Below are positions 24,605 through 37,350 of a stretch of 64,000 nucleotides of DNA, piece after piece (the stretch's first letter is position 1; the number at the start of each line of letters is the position of its first letter). Made by a program: the position numbers and the translations under genes. Location: NCBI GenBank assembly GCA_038503075.1, contig JBCAML010000012.1, positions 1,116,001-1,180,000 on the forward strand. The letters run 5' to 3'. Source of the stretch: Gyromitra esculenta (taxonomy: Eukaryota > Ascomycota > Pezizomycetes > Pezizales > Discinaceae). The notes beneath the pieces are model-generated. The model was given only the letters and a program-made list of their open reading frames with translations. It did no database searches and had not been told where the DNA came from.

Positions 24605-27233
24605 ACGTATGTAGGGGAGAAGTCGGACACCGGGCAGAAGTCGGACATTGCTTTTTTTCCTTGGCGATTCAGATTGCACACCCCTCTTAACCCCGCAGTT
24701 TAGTAGATGTGTGCTGAAAACCCAATTGAACGGGTAATCAATCTCAACCACAATTTCTACCTCAATCCAACTCAAAATGGGGCGTGTTAAAGTTCGAAAA
24801 ACTGAGTCCAAGGCAAAAATAAAAGAGGCAAAAATTCTCCGAGCTTTATATGCACTAGATGACGATCCAACCCTTACACTGCGTGATGCAGAAGCTATGT
24901 ATGGTGTAGCCCGCTCTACCCTGTCAGATAGACGCTCTGGGAAAACCAAAAACCGACAGATTGCACATCAGCATGAGCAGAAATTGACGCCAGCAATGGA
25001 GGCAGCGGTTGAAAACTGGTGCCAGGATATGGATGACCGAGGATTTCCACCCAGGTTGGATCTTTTGAAGGGTATGCGAAACTTTTGGCCCAAAAGAGAG
25101 CAGAGGAGAAAGGTAGCCCGGATTTAGGATATCTAGGTAGTGGATGGATCACAGCCTTTTTAAATCAACATCCTAGCGCAGCAAAATACTCAGCCAACTG
25201 GATCGGCAGGCAAAGCAACAAGCCAACAATCCTTTTTGCGCGACTATTTCGTAAACTTCATTTCGAACAAGTTCCGCCACAAGATATCTACAATATGGAT
25301 GAAAAAGGATTTATTATTGGATATTCCTCACAGTAAAGTGATATGCAGAGCTGGTCGGCGAAATCCACATGTCACCCAAGATGGTACACGTGAAATGTTA
25401 ACAGTTTTAGAAGTACTGTTTCACTTCCTCCTCATGTTATTTATAAAGGTATTAAACACTACATGGGCTGGCATAAGGATACGGATGACCCAGATGCAAA
25501 ATTTTCCTATAGTAGTAATGGATGGACGGATGAAAAACTTGGCTTAATCTGGCTTAAAGACCATTTCGATCATTTTACAGCACCAATTGCAGCTGGAAGA
25601 CCACGTTTACTTATTCTTGATGGCCACGGATCCCACCTTACCTATGAATTTTGCGCATATGCATTAAGCAAAAACATACAACTTCTTTGTCTTCCTTCAC
25701 ATTCCACACACCTATTGCAACCTTTGGATGTTGGTCTTTTCAGCCCTTTACAGCATTACTATGGGAAGGCTGCTGATGACCATATGAAACATTAATCAAT
25801 CAAAAAAGGCACGTTTTGGTCTTTTTATTGCAAAGCAAGGCAGCAAACCTATACCCCTATCAACATTAGAGCGGCTTTCCGTGCCACTGGAATTTATCCT
25901 TTCAATCCTGACACAGTTCTCACTAAATTCTCCCCACCTCAATCAAAGTCCTCTACCATCAACAACAGCCAGTCTCGTGCAGACCACATCGCCGACATTC
26001 TAAAAACCCCCAAGAACCGCCGAGATTTGCGGCAGCAAACTCAAGCAGCAATTCAACTTGTTACTGTCAACAACAACATGCTCCACGATACTAGTACAAC
26101 CCTATCTAAATCGCTAAAATCACTTCACCTGGATAAACAAAAAGACAGCACCATAGCAGTCATACTCCGGCTGTCCCATTTGGCAGAAAAAGCGCTATCA
26201 CAGTCACAAATCTCAGCCATTCAAACAGAGTCAATCAGGCAAGCATACGCTGGCAAAAAAGCATCCAAATCTGATCGCAGAGTTATTTCCAAGGCAAGGG
26301 TGATTACCGGAGCAGATATTATGTGACTACGTGATGAAAGAGAAGAAAAAGACCAAAAAAAAGCTGAACATGCATTGAAAAAAGGTTCTACCCGAGCCAA
26401 AATCACAAAATCAACAAAACCATCGGCCTCCTCGTGCTCTGTTATGCAAAAGTACAGGAAAAAAACCTCGCGTCACAATCGATCCCCAACCCACAGCTAT
26501 CACACATCACACTACTACAGATTCCGGATCTGAAGTACCATCTGACATATCCAACAATTCCTACCTGGACATCGACGATTTTGACTCGACAGCGCGAAGA
26601 TTTTTTGGAGGCCAAATACCTGAACACACCTGCAAATCCCCAGCTTTACACCCAAGTACAGTTTCCAGCCCTATCTCACCAAAGATACAAGGCACCACAC
26701 TATTCTCTGAAGTTTTCTTTCACCCAGGACTCGGAACCTGCAAGAAACTTGAGACCCCGCAAGTAGCCTCACACAGATTTTGGAAAAGGGAGGAATAGCG
26801 AGCACAGACTGTCTCAGATTTGTGATTTGAGACCTTGTCCATCACCTTTGGCTGTGTCCTACCTGTTTTTATTTTATTTTGAGTTATTTCAGTTCCGTAT
26901 TTTCTCATAATTCAATGCTCTCTGTTCATTTACATTTCAGTTTGGATCACACTGGGTATTTTTTGGTATTTTTGGGGAGCATTTTTTTAGGAAGTAGTTC
27001 TCAGCATGGTTCATCAATTTCAGTTAAGATTTAAATCCCACCTGTAGTATCTTTATTAACATGAGCCTAGGTAATCTTCTGTTGGCTATCTATCGAGCAT
27101 CATTTTTAGTCTCTTGTATTTTACTTGAACGACAATGAAGATACAATTATTTTTCCATCGATATTTTGTGCACAGACGAGGGCACAGACCTGTCCGTCTT
27201 CTGCACGGTGTCCGACTTCCCCCCCATATACGT
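24605..27233 (+). mobile_element. Pogo/Fot1-type DNA transposon (2.63 kb), inactive
   Basis: Terminal inverted repeats of about 43 bp: the left begins ACGTATGTAGGGGAGAAGTC and the right is its near-perfect reverse complement ending CCCCCCATATACGT. Each end is flanked by TA (24603-24604 and 27234-27235), the expected target duplication. The repeat contains AGAAGTCGGACA followed 16 bp later by a second near-copy. The element encodes a single broken transposase. The ends are still very similar, which implies fairly recent activity. Confidence 0.9.
24777..26530 (+). pseudogene. Pogo-family transposase (frameshifted)
   Basis: An N-terminal psq/CENP-B-like helix-turn-helix (residues about 5-110, including LRDAEAMYGVARSTLSDR) is followed by a DDE_1 superfamily catalytic domain: NMDEKG (first Asp), LLILDGHGSHLT (second Asp) and LLQPLDVGLFSPL (third Asp). 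Lesions: a one-base loss near 25075, frame changes near 25335 and near 25420-25440, an in-frame TAA at 25793-25795 and a TGA at about 26325. Protein homology continues through each break, so these are mutations, not introns. It cannot make an active transposase, but its repeats could still be mobilised in trans. Confidence 0.85.
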
Positions 27234-27235
27234 TA

Positions 27236-29620
27236 GTCACTAACTACATAATCTTAAGCACTATGCTCCGCTTCAAGAATTAGTATGTCGGTAGCTATTG
27301 GCTCTACAAACAATTAGTGGGAATTGGGCTTTAGTTTTAGCCTGAGGCTTCGGTTTTGCACCTGAAGAGTAATTTACTAAAAGGCTGACGACGGCTTCCT
27401 CTAGGCAAGCGGTAAAAAAAAAGCATATGCGCTTAAACTCCCACTCGGCTTAACTTTGGCAATTGAGGTGCTGTACACGGTAGTCTATGTAAATCTTTGG
27501 TACTGAGAGGAGGCCAATCACAAACCACCGATTGAAAATTTACCGGTGAAATCCACTCAGAAGGAAATAGAGAAGGGCTGGGCTGGATTACACATGGACG
27601 TGAGGTACTCGCCTGAAATTTAATTAATTAGATTTTCAGATCTGAGGTCCTATATCAACGTTAGCTATACATTCGCCAAGCTTAATTATCCTTGCATTTC
27701 TGCAGCCAGCATTTCTACGGGTAGTTTTCACCGGTAAGTGCCGAAAAATTAGGTATCCGAACTCTGGGATTAATTGCGTGGTAAGGTGGATTGAGCCGTC
27801 CACAATTGGCTCACACATCCCTGCTAGAATGATTCCGGATGCCGAAAAGTGTTTCCGGGTGTTGTTTAAATTGAGGCATGGGTTAGCTAGTTATATAGGA
27901 GACAACAAATATTGCATTTCACTTACAATTAGATCGGAACCTTGTAGAGGGGTCCAGTCAAAAAACGAGCGCCTACGAAGTTGCTGTTTTGAATATTAGA
28001 GAGGCACCCTTGTGCATGTTTAAAGTTTCGGTCCAAGTGCCCGAGGTACATGTGTACTTCGCTATAACCCGTGGGCAAACGCCTTGTTGATGCTTATAAG
28101 AAGTTCAATTAATACGTACGTGTTCAAGCTCATCTCCGGCCGGCCGTGGAGTTGCCAAGAATATGGTAATTACATGTATCCACGTCTACTGGGGTTTGCT
28201 CTCATATACACGTATGTTTCGTTCTGTTCTGTTCTGGGCGGTGAAATGGCTCTAGTACAGGATGTACGCGGGGCGTTGTAAGCGGGTGTTTTACCGAACA
28301 CACGATCACAATAAATCACTCGATGTCCACATTTCAGCGCCTCTGTTTAGATTCAGGTCTATGCACATCTTAAGCCTTGTAGCAAGCGTTAGGGATGTGG
28401 TATTCAGATACTTTTCATAGCCTAAGTGCAAGATCGGGCTCGAATGAAAACTACAGGCATGTCGGTGTACGAGCTGGGGCTTACCGGTTGTCTCGCCGAA
28501 ACCGCCGATCGAAATTGTACAGGCAGTATTGCCAAGAGATATCTTCATGGTTGAAGAGATGCACGTTGGCAGTGGGAGTATAGGCGGGGGGGTTGGTGCT
28601 GGAGTGGGAGAGATTAGGGCATTTCTCCAGGACCTAGAACTACATGTACTCGTGTTGTAGCGGTCCCTGCGTTCCGACCCAGGTTTTATTCACGGTGTAA
28701 CAATAAACAGCCAGCACAGTGGTAGATTTTAGGTTGCGAGAACGAATGGGGCGGTTTGTCCGACAGGAAGTGGACAAACATGTTTCTCGAGTCGGCACCA
28801 GATATAAGAATCACACAATAGCATATTTCCAGTCGCCAGTACATGTAATTTTAATGCATAACCCCGTGCCAGTTAAATTGCAATCAAACAAGCTTACGAC
28901 GTCCTGTCCCATTTATCCGAGAGAATCGACGGCTCTGTGTCCCACCTAGTAGGCTGTCGGCTACCCCGCGTTTGTTTTACTTGCTACAGGATATCGATTG
29001 CATATCGCTGTCCATGGTAGAGCATAAGCTCCCTGTACCTGAATGCCGCTGCGGATGATCCAATGCACCCCAACACCACTTCCAGATTAACTGCACCGTT
29101 TCTGCCATATCTCTCGGATCTAACCGACGCGTGGCCCTAAACTCAGTCGCCGGCATGGATATATTCCATTGAAAATAAGCTTATAGATGCGAGCGTGTCT
29201 TGGCACGAGTGATCAAGGAAGCAGCTCGGCGGTCCTTACTCCGGTAGACTCAGAACCCGGGACCTCTTTTCTCGATGGCAAATAATTATCCCAAGATCAG
29301 CGGTACCTAGTGAAAAAAAAAAAAATTAAACCGGCTCGATATCTCCATATGATCCTGCAAGAGTATCAGAGTGGCAATTCACTCCGAATGTGGATTTCTC
29401 AGCGCCTGGTGACCTAGAGCCAATATCAAGACTTTGGCCTTGATATGCTATTGACCGCCAAAAAGAAGAACCGAAAACGGTTTGTCATCGTGGATATCGA
29501 CGCCGCGAATCCTAGTATTTTTCAGGGTGTTCACGGAGGTGCCAAGCTCAAGACGATATGCACATCTCACGAACCACGATAGCGTGCAAAGTTCAAGATA
29601 CCGGAAGTCTAAAGACAGCG
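27236..29620. other. Gene-free stretch
   Basis: No supported coding region. It holds three TACATGTA palindromes (about 28172, 28642 and 28842) and a poly-A run near 29315. Confidence 0.45.
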
Positions 29621-29628
29621 GTTGGAGT

Positions 29629-29638
29629 TATTTAAATA
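29629..29638 (+). promoter_or_regulatory. TATA-like box of the dioxygenase-like gene
   Basis: TATTTAAATA lies 101 bp upstream of the ATG at 29739, a plausible distance for a TATA box with a short leader. It is the only such AT box in the immediate upstream region. Confidence 0.5.
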
Positions 29639-29738
29639 GGGGCACCACTTCCTCCCTCTTACGCTTCATCAGTCTTCTCTCAGAGCCAACGATCCAAACA
29701 TTATTAGGACAACACTCCAATTATATACTCTTTTCACC

Positions 29739-31038
29739 ATGTTCTTCCTCAAGCCCACTTTCCTCCTTCTCGGAGCTGTGTTCTTCGGCTCGACTCTTTC
29801 TCACGACTTGACCTACGATGAACTTGTCGCCCGGGAGTTGCATATGGAACAAGCCCGTAGTGAGTTGGAAGGTTGCCAACATAAGCTCCTTGCCCGTGAA
29901 GATCTCCACGCCCGCCGTATGGCAAAGAGAGAGGCTTTCGTCAACAGCTATGCCCAGGAGCGTGGGATCACCCGCAGAAGCCTCTCGCTCGTAGAGAGAG
30001 AACTCTCGCTCGAGGAACGTGCTGTTTCGTGTAAGTGCCATGATTCACTCGATCTTAGGGAGTTTTAAGCCCACCTTGAAATCTAACATTTGCAACTCTT
30101 TCCCTAGGTATCCTTGCTCCCGAGGTGACTATTGGACCGTACTATCTCGATGGTATGCCCATCCGTGTGGACAACAGGGAAGATCAAGCTGGTGTCAAGC
30201 TTCTTCTCGAAATTCAGCTTGTTAACGTAAGTATTAATTCTGGCTCAACAGTATTTTTATTTTTTATTTTGACGTATTTCTAACTAATTTTAAATCACTA
30301 GACCAAAACTTGTACGGTCGTCCCGAACGCTTATCTCGATATCTGGCACGCAAACTCCACCGGTGTCTATTCCGGATTCGCAGTAGAAGGAACTTTGGTA
30401 TGTTTATTCAAAAGCCCACGCTTATAGATCGATTACTCGAATACTAAATGTTAATTTTCTTTAGGGCAAAACCCAACTCCGTGGCCTTCAGCCCACAGAC
30501 TCAGATGGGTAAATACATACCTATGGCTTAAAACGAATGATAGCTTGTGATGCAAATGTACTAACCTTGTTTGTAGAATTGCCCACCTCACTACAATCTT
30601 CCCTGGTTGGTATCAAGTAAGTTGTTGCTTAAGCTTCGTATCGCTCTGAGAAAAAAAAAAAAAATACTAAACTTAATCAACAAATAGGGACGTGCAGTCC
30701 ATACTCATATCTTGGTTCACGTTGGAGGCACTGTTAGCGGCAACATTTACACCGGAGGATCTCGCCCCCACATTGGTCAAATCTTTTACGACCAGACTCT
30801 CATCACGAACGTTGGGAAAGTAGCGCCATATAGCACAAACAAGAAGACCCTGACTACCAATGTCGCCGACAGCATCTTTAACCAACAGAATACTGGATAT
30901 AACGGTATGTTTGAGCCACCTCATGCTGCCTAATAGTGTTACTAATTATCAATCACAGCTATTGCAACTACTTCGCTCATTGGATCTACAATTTCGGATG
31001 GTATTCTGGCTACCATCAGTGTGGGTATTTCTGTCTAA
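29739..31038 (+). CDS. Secreted intradiol ring-cleavage dioxygenase-like protein (295 aa, seven exons)
   Basis: Exons: 29739-30030, 30108-30226, 30302-30397, 30465-30508, 30577-30616, 30688-30904, 30959-31038. All six introns have GT..AG ends and the phases agree, giving 295 aa. Residues 1-21 are a signal peptide (FFLKPTFLLLGAVFFGSTLS). The catalytic core carries the Fe(III) ligands of the intradiol family: GPYY (Tyr109/110), and GWYQGRAVHTH (Tyr196, His202, His204), with LDIWHANSTGVYSGF between. Family members insert O2 between catechol hydroxyls. Extracellular fungal versions are linked to breakdown of phenolics. The N-terminal 75 residues are charged and helical, the C-terminal tail is hydrophobic. 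The gene faces a GMC oxidoreductase, with 172 bp between the two stop codons. Intact; the exact substrate is unknown. Confidence 0.9.
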
Positions 31039-31210
31039 GGATGGGTGGTGAAATGCTTGGATGGATTTAGGTAGTGTGTGCCAAAAAAGATTTGAGTCGT
31101 ACGTTTGCATTTTTCTGAGAAGAGTGCGCATGAAAAATAAAATTTGTTACGAAAATATAGCTATCTCAAATTTAAAGCCAATGTGAAACCCGCAGTATAT
31201 AAATTACATG

Positions 31211-33763
31211 TTAGTTCAAAGCTTTGATCATATCCGCTGCCTACAGAAATTTTTGATTAGCCCGTGTACCCTGATTGGTTCGATGATGGAAGAAAAAAAC
31301 CCCCCTTACCTTTTCCGCGATGGCATAAACCGTCGAAACCATGTGTGTTGCTGGAATCATTGGTACGATGCTAGCATCAACAATCCTGAGATTTGTTGTC
31401 CCATACACCTGGAGCTTGCTATTGACAACCCCACCTAGCTCCCTTGGCTGCATAGCCGATGTTCCACTTGGATGAAACATAGTAGAGAGTATACTCTTAG
31501 CAAAGTCTCGAAGTTCTTCGTCACTCTGGAGTGAGAGACCAGGAGTGAGTTCGGTGGGAAGCAGCGCTTGTATAGCAGGTGTTTGGACGATTCTTCGATT
31601 GTACCTGAACGCGTCGACAAAAAGATCCAAGTCTACTGGGTTACTTCCGGTTCGCAGATCGACTATAGGTCGCGCTAATGGGTCTGTACTGTTTATTTCG
31701 ATGTGCCCTCTACTGAAAGGATGCTGGACAGAGATTGCAAATGGCATCTGATATCGCCGTGCAGACCCGCTTAGCCAGATGAACTCCATTGCCGCTGTTT
31801 GGTTTGTCGCAAGATGCTTAAGCATAATTTTGCGTTGGGCGTCGTGCCCGGCGGTAACTGCGGGATCACTATCACTTCTAAGATATTGTCCAGCGGTTTG
31901 GTTTGCATAGGAAGCAAGGAATGTGCTGGAGCGATTTGTCCAAGTTGAGATCGGAAGAAATGCTACCGAGTTGGGGCCACCGGCAGTCCAGGCTCCTATC
32001 CGTCTTGTTAGTAATGCGAACTATGGTGTTGCCGCTCTACAAGGCGAACAAACCCTCTCGACTGGCGTAAAAAAGTTCTTTTTGTGAGGCGTCCCAAGTT
32101 GCATTTCTGTCAAGATCCCAGATTGAATGCTCGACGTTGTCAACTAAAGCATCATGTTAATCTGGAGTTCTGTTGGTAAAATCTTTAAGAGCGAAAAGAA
32201 CCATACGTTGTAGTGACATAGTACCAACTATTGGCAAATGAGGTATTAGCTAATGTTATTCCATAAAGACCTGATTCCAAATCAAGGCTTAGGGACGGCT
32301 CACATGGATGGTCTTGGAAGTTCTGTCCACTATATTATTCCACTATATTAGCGCTTTTCTGACGTGTAGATTTCTGGAATTGCTTACACCCCCGGCAAAT
32401 CTACAACCACTGGGATACCGAGACCCTCCAAGAGACTTCTCTGTCCGATACCCGAAAGCTGTAAAATCTGTGGAGTATGAATTGTCCCAGCAGATACAAT
32501 ATATTCTTTGTCGGCCGTAACAACATAAGTTCTGTTCTTACCAGGCTCAACATACTGAACCATTCTGTTAGTACAATCCAGTCCATGCATATGTACCACC
32601 ACCGCAAGCCCAAGATTTACTTACCGCAAGCCCAATTATTTTAACCTCACCACTCTCCTTCTTCGTCAATAGCTTTGTCACATGTCTCGAAGTAATAACA
32701 TGAAGGTTTGCCCTGCCAGTGAAATTATCATAGTAGGCACTACGGGAGTAAGAGCGGGTCATATTTTTCGGATCAATGGTGTTCGGCGACCAAAATGCCC
32801 CTAGCGCACTTCCGGCTTGATCCCGCGATTGGGGCACGCCCATGCTTATTAATGCGTCTTGAAAGTTTTCTATGGCGAGTGTTAGAGATATCCTGTGGGT
32901 GTAGGATTGGTATACGGACTGTTTTGGGGGTAGATAAAATTTGGATATCCAGATTGTATGTATCCGCTGTCACCATGGACTGAAGGATCATATGTGATTC
33001 CGAACTGGGCTACATGTTCCGGTTTAGGGGGTGTGAATGTCTCGCTCTGGAACCTAGTTGTTAGCTGTGATATCGCGTGTATAAAGCATGGCTATGAGTA
33101 CGTTAACAAACCTTTTTAAAGTAGGGTAGAAGATCTTTCCAACCCCAACCCTCGTTTCCTAGTTCTTCCCACATGTTGTAGTCGTTGGGAGAACCTCGGT
33201 CAAACATCATTCCGTTAAGCATGGAACTTCCGCCTAAAGCCCTACCAATGGTGAGGTTTTGGGGACGCCCGGTTAGGAACATTTGGGGTTGGGTGGTTAT
33301 GTTCCAGTCGTAGACAGAACGCATAGTATCGCCTAAGCATCGCTGTAGGATAGCTGCACACTCTTTATGGTCGCTGGAGGCATTATTAGCGTTGACTTCG
33401 AAAGTAGTGGGAAGAGTAATGAGAAGGTGTCTTTACGGTATTCCTGCTTCGAGAACAAGTACGGTCGCTAGCAGTATATCGCATTAGCAGTATTCTATTA
33501 TCTATTAATGAGAGGCACCTACTTTCGGAGTTCTCCGTTAGACGGTTCGCAACCGCAAGTCCCTGTATTTATTTAATTGAAGTTAGTAAAGCCCAGCAAG
33601 GTGAATCCGTAATTAAGGTTAGACATACAGCTGTTCCTCCGCCGGCTATCACATAATCATATGATGATAGAAGCTGCTCTTCCCTTGCTATTAACATTCC
33701 AAGGAAAGGTGCAGCAAAAGCACCACCTGCAATTGACAACGTAAGTACTAATTGCACAAGCAT
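31211..33763 (-). CDS. Secreted GMC (glucose-methanol-choline) FAD oxidoreductase (637 aa, 11 exons)
   Basis: Exons (minus): 33629-33763, 33523-33562, 33437-33467, 33112-33373, 32920-33046, 32625-32869, 32388-32554, 32229-32329, 32054-32143, 31310-31995, 31211-31240. All phases agree. A signal peptide (residues 1-18) precedes the FAD-binding DYVIAGGGTAGLAVANRL. GMC signature 1 is RALGGSSMLNG and signature 2 is SAGTIHTPQILQLSGIG. The catalytic His pair is in HPSGTSAM (His574) and PATHMVSTVYAIAEK (His617). Such enzymes oxidise alcohols or sugars and release H2O2, like aryl-alcohol oxidases; the substrate here is unknown. The exon 8 donor (GTTGGT, 32228) is the weakest splice call. It is convergent with the dioxygenase-like gene, and a joint role in phenolic oxidation is an inference. 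Confidence 0.88.
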
Positions 33764-35880
33764 GATGTATCAGAACCCGCAAGGTTGTAAACTACGAAAG
33801 ATAGGAACAAAACCCCCAGAGAAAGCGGCGAGAGTTTGGTTTTTAAACCCACAGCTCTGAGAGGAACACTATTTGTCTTCATCAGCAATTCCTAATGGTA
33901 CAATGAGGGGAAGAGGCTCCATAACCACGTGGATTCCCTCAGGGCCAAACTAGACGTACCTTGCAGCCCAGGGGTGTCTGTCGGTTCCGGAGACATACTC
34001 CACTGCCATGCGCGAGGATAATGTACATAGGGTATGTATGCGGTGAGACATCTTGAGCCATCGGAAGCGACTGACCATTGTAGTATTGATCCCCTAGTCT
34101 CTCTTACCCCACAAGACATCCTTAGTGTAACGTTCCGTGGATGAAATTTCATGCGATACAACTAGCCAGGTAGTTCTGCATATTCTCCCTATGGAAGAGG
34201 GAGCAGTTTGACATGTAGCTATCTGGTTTCGATCGTATGTAGGCGGTTATCCGTCTCCACATGACTACATGTATTAGTTACATGTAGCTTGTCTAACCCT
34301 CGACTCTCTCGACATCTACAGCGAAAATGCAGCGCATCAAATTTTTAGGATAATTGGAAGTACCTCCTAGTAAAGTAGTGTGATCAATGACGCAGATATG
34401 TTTGAAGATAGGTGCTGCTTATCGGATCCATGTTGCGGCGAAGATTCTTGGAGTGAGCAACATGCGTAGGGCTGGGGATCGAAAGTGTGGTGTTACAGTA
34501 TATACCCACCGGCAGTCGGCTCCTTCACCGGTGTAAAAACGATGATTATTACGTAGGAGGTGATGTCCAGTGAATACCAGTGGGTCCGGCAATTTAGGGC
34601 TGGGAAACAAGAGTTTTTCCGATTAGTAGCTATGATAACGTTTCATAATCCTCCAGTGCTTGCACGGCTATATGTTCAGCAGCAGCTAACGAATAGAGGA
34701 GTACATGTAGTCTTAGATATATGTGCGGTGGATAAGTCTTCTATAACTACATGCAGACACCTATTATTTGCACTCACCTATGGACATTCCAGAAAATGCG
34801 CCTTAAAACACCTCGGCGCTCAATTCTTGGATATCGAACTTTACCCTCGTGACCCCTACTGCATACTCTGCATAGGATCTTACCTGCCACTTCCGCGCGT
34901 TTATAATACTGGGCGCCAACAGCGGCGATTGCGGGACAATGATCTTATTTGTGATCCGAACATTCCTTTGATAGTTAGCGGCTCGGCTAACGAGTACTAG
35001 TTCCCTGGTAGAGTACTGTGCGGCATTTCTTTCGATAAAGATTTGTCAACCCAGATGCCTTGGAATCTGTCGGCAGTTGTTTTGGACCCATGTTCGGGCC
35101 GACCCTTGAGGACTGCTTAGTTGAGCATCAGACAAGCCCCAAATATCCAGTAGACAACCCAATGAGGTTACTGTTTTCTTTAGTACATGTACATGTAGTT
35201 ACCGGGGAGCTGTGGGGAGTGACGGCTGCTAAGCGGATATGTTTTTTTTAGGATTGTATCCCTTGGACTGTCACCGACCCACTTTTTGCGCCCCCGCCCG
35301 GCTCCCTTAACATATAAACTGAACCGAACCACCATGATGATGCCCTATCAGAGGCATACTAGCATAAATTTGAGCATTAGAGAAATTTAGAGCGGAGACT
35401 CGAATTCCTAGACTAATCTTAATAAGAGTGCTTTAATTGGGACTGGGTAGAATCTGCATTGTGAAAGGCTGCCAAGAGCCCACCAAGCCCTATAAAACGG
35501 TGTGTTTTGGTTCAACCTCTAAAATCGCGTTCCCTACCCTATAGAGATAGTGCAGTTGCTTGCAATAACATGCATTAATCACATCAAATATATAGCCCCG
35601 ATAGCAAGGAACAAAATTTACTCATCTTCTGATTTGTATTGTTGTATGGGGTTTTTTGGTGGGGCTGTAGGAAATTATGCGCTTTTTAAAAAGCGCCAAG
35701 ACCTCGGAATATTTAACACCTTGTGTCTAGATAATAATTTTTAGTAGTTTCAGTCAGGTGTATTTTCTCTACAGGATATCATTATCTGGATATATGGCTA
35801 AACTAATCAGATTTTTTGAGTGTTATCTGGGCTGGTAGTGGGGTTAGAAAACCGACCCATATTTGGGTCGGCAGCGGCAG
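33764..35880. other. Gene-free stretch
   Basis: No supported gene. It is rich in TACATGTA palindromes: two near 34264-34283, one near 34703, and two overlapping near 35193-35207. It ends at the first array cassette. Confidence 0.45.
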
Positions 35881-35884
35881 ACCG

Positions 35885-36150
35885 TCTAGGGCTATATAGC
35901 CTGCTGGTGCAGTCTAGGCAAAAACAGGTGTTCCTACACGTCGGCGTTACCCGGCTTTCACTCAGCGTTCGCTTCACCCACAAGTACCGGGTATCCCCAG
36001 CAAGCTGGGATCCCTCCGTAGTGTTTTTTTAAGAAAAACAGGATAGAGATTGGATTGGATTCTCTCATCTTATCGCTTGGCATTGTCTTGGCAAATATTT
36101 ATTATTTATTACTGCTGGCTGTGGCGCCCCTCGCTTGCATACACGGGTGC
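35885..36150. repeat. Array cassette copy 1
   Basis: Contains GTCTAG..CTAGGCAAAA, the CCCCAGCAAGCTGGG hairpin (35995-36010) followed by a T7 run (36024-36030), then the common ATTGGATTCTCTCAT and CTTGGCATTGTCTTGGCAAA blocks and a GGCGCCCCTCGCTTGC end. It is shared with copies at about 39080, 40498, 41935 and 43310. It marks the left end of the array and lies downstream of unit A. Confidence 0.8.
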
Positions 36151-36321
36151 AGGCCCCTAACCGAAGTACTTCGAACGGGCTAACAACTGACTGAATAACA
36201 AGAAGTGTCAGTCGCATCGCCCCCTCACTTAGAGATAACAGTCAAGAAAGAGTACTTACAACTGACTGCTAACGGGCAATCTTCCAAGTACTCGCCAACC
36301 ACCCCCTAACCACTAACCGAA

Positions 36322-36753
36322 TTAGTTCGAATTCCCAGCACGATTCTTATCAGAAAAGAACTCAAATCCTTCTTTGACTACAATAAGGCCCATAAGCCCT
36401 AGGAACCAGGTAGTCAACTTCCTGTCCATCGCTTCGAATCTCCTGTTGACTTCGGTACTCATTATCTCAAACTTCCTGTTGACTTCGGTACCCATTATCT
36501 CAAACTTCCTCTCAGACTTGTTCATTGCCATCTCGACGTTTTTCTCCAATCCGTCGAATCTCCTGTTCAAGAATTCATACTGCATCTTAATCATCGCAAT
36601 GTCGTTGTCATGCGTGGAGACACGGTTGATGAGTTGTGTGTGTTGACTCCACGGAACAAACCTGTCCGACGTGCCAGGACGGTTGGGTGATTCATCATTG
36701 ACTGAGTCGTGATGTGATGTATCCGAGTCAGGATCATGGTCATTGGCAACCAT
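36322..36753 (-). CDS. Array unit A: coiled-coil protein with a C-terminal membrane segment (143 aa)
   Basis: The start is the first ATG of the open frame (MVANDHDPDS). Residues 1-40 are acidic and polar. About 45-115 are a predicted coiled coil with a repeated unit, EVNRKFEIMSTEVNRRFEAM, and about 117-130 are hydrophobic (TTWFLGLMGLIVVKEG). No domain is recognised and it lacks the SAP-like tail of units C-E. The 5' leader at 37017-37185 is the array leader, with a GTGAGTCTCC donor at about 37018, so a 5'UTR intron of about 250 bp probably separates leader and ATG. Only cassette context and the coiled coil support it as a gene. Confidence 0.6.
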   Translation of the reverse strand: MVANDHDPDSDTSHHDSVNDESPNRPGTSDRFVPWSQHTQLINRVSTHDNDIAMIKMQYEFLNRRFDGLEKNVEMAMNKSERKFEIMGTEVNRKFEIMSTEVNRRFEAMDRKLTTWFLGLMGLIVVKEGFEFFSDKNRAGNSN

Positions 36754-37016
36754 TCTCTGAGTCACTCAGATTAGCATAGCTACGCAAACACCAATAGCTG
36801 AACATTACCGGAATAGTGGTAATGAATCCGCGGCGGAGACCTCGGCGGGAGTAACCGACGGCGACAAAGCGACGTGCGATGCGCAGATTAGACATCGTGA
36901 TTACCCGTCGGAGTAAAGGGATGTGATGGCTTGTCTATCGACTGTCGCTGTACCGTATGAATCACGAATCATGAATCAGCATATAATTCCAACTGCAGAG
37001 AATAGAGGGAGACTCA

Positions 37017-37350
37017 CCTTCTGTATCGTCTAGAGGATGCGGGCTGAATTTGGGTTGCGAATTCTCACGATGGTTGTTTGTATACAGAGGGTTGTGCGTC
37101 ATGTAGTCCACAAACGTCCGTCGGAGTGTGTAGCGGTGGTGATTTCCACCAACTAGGGTGGGGGGTTGCCCTCCATACTCCGTGTAGTGGCCGGGTAATC
37201 CCCAGGCAGGCGGCCAGACGGGTGGATGACACTACTAACTCTGTGCCAGAGTCCGTGTGCCAGGGAGTGAGCCAGGTCCTACTCTTACTACTTGGGCGTA
37301 CTTCGTATCCCTTATCAAATTTAGCCCATGTGCCATGAGCCAGCTTTTGT
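37017..37350 (-). promoter_or_regulatory. Promoter and leader of array unit A
   Basis: Reading on the minus strand: the CTAGACAAAAGCTGG end (about 37333-37347), the CCGGCCACTAC block, a TATA-like GTATGGAGGG at about 37168-37177, the conserved leader CACTCCGACGGACGTTTGT, and a 5'UTR donor GAAGGTGAGTCTCCC. It is shared with units B and F, partly with C-E. The cassette hairpin and T-run are missing here. Confidence 0.65.

Noticed and set aside
25060..25090. Frame change in the pogo transposase as a possible intron
   Set aside because: Homology continues without a gap once one base is added, and no GT..AG pair of suitable length is present.
34560..35000. 146-codon ORF
   Set aside because: Composition is like translated intergenic DNA and it contains TACATGTA palindromes; no domain seen.
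36740..36894. Arg-rich 50-codon uORF upstream of unit A
   Set aside because: No homologue in the other units and it overlaps the unit A start; probably intron or leader sequence.
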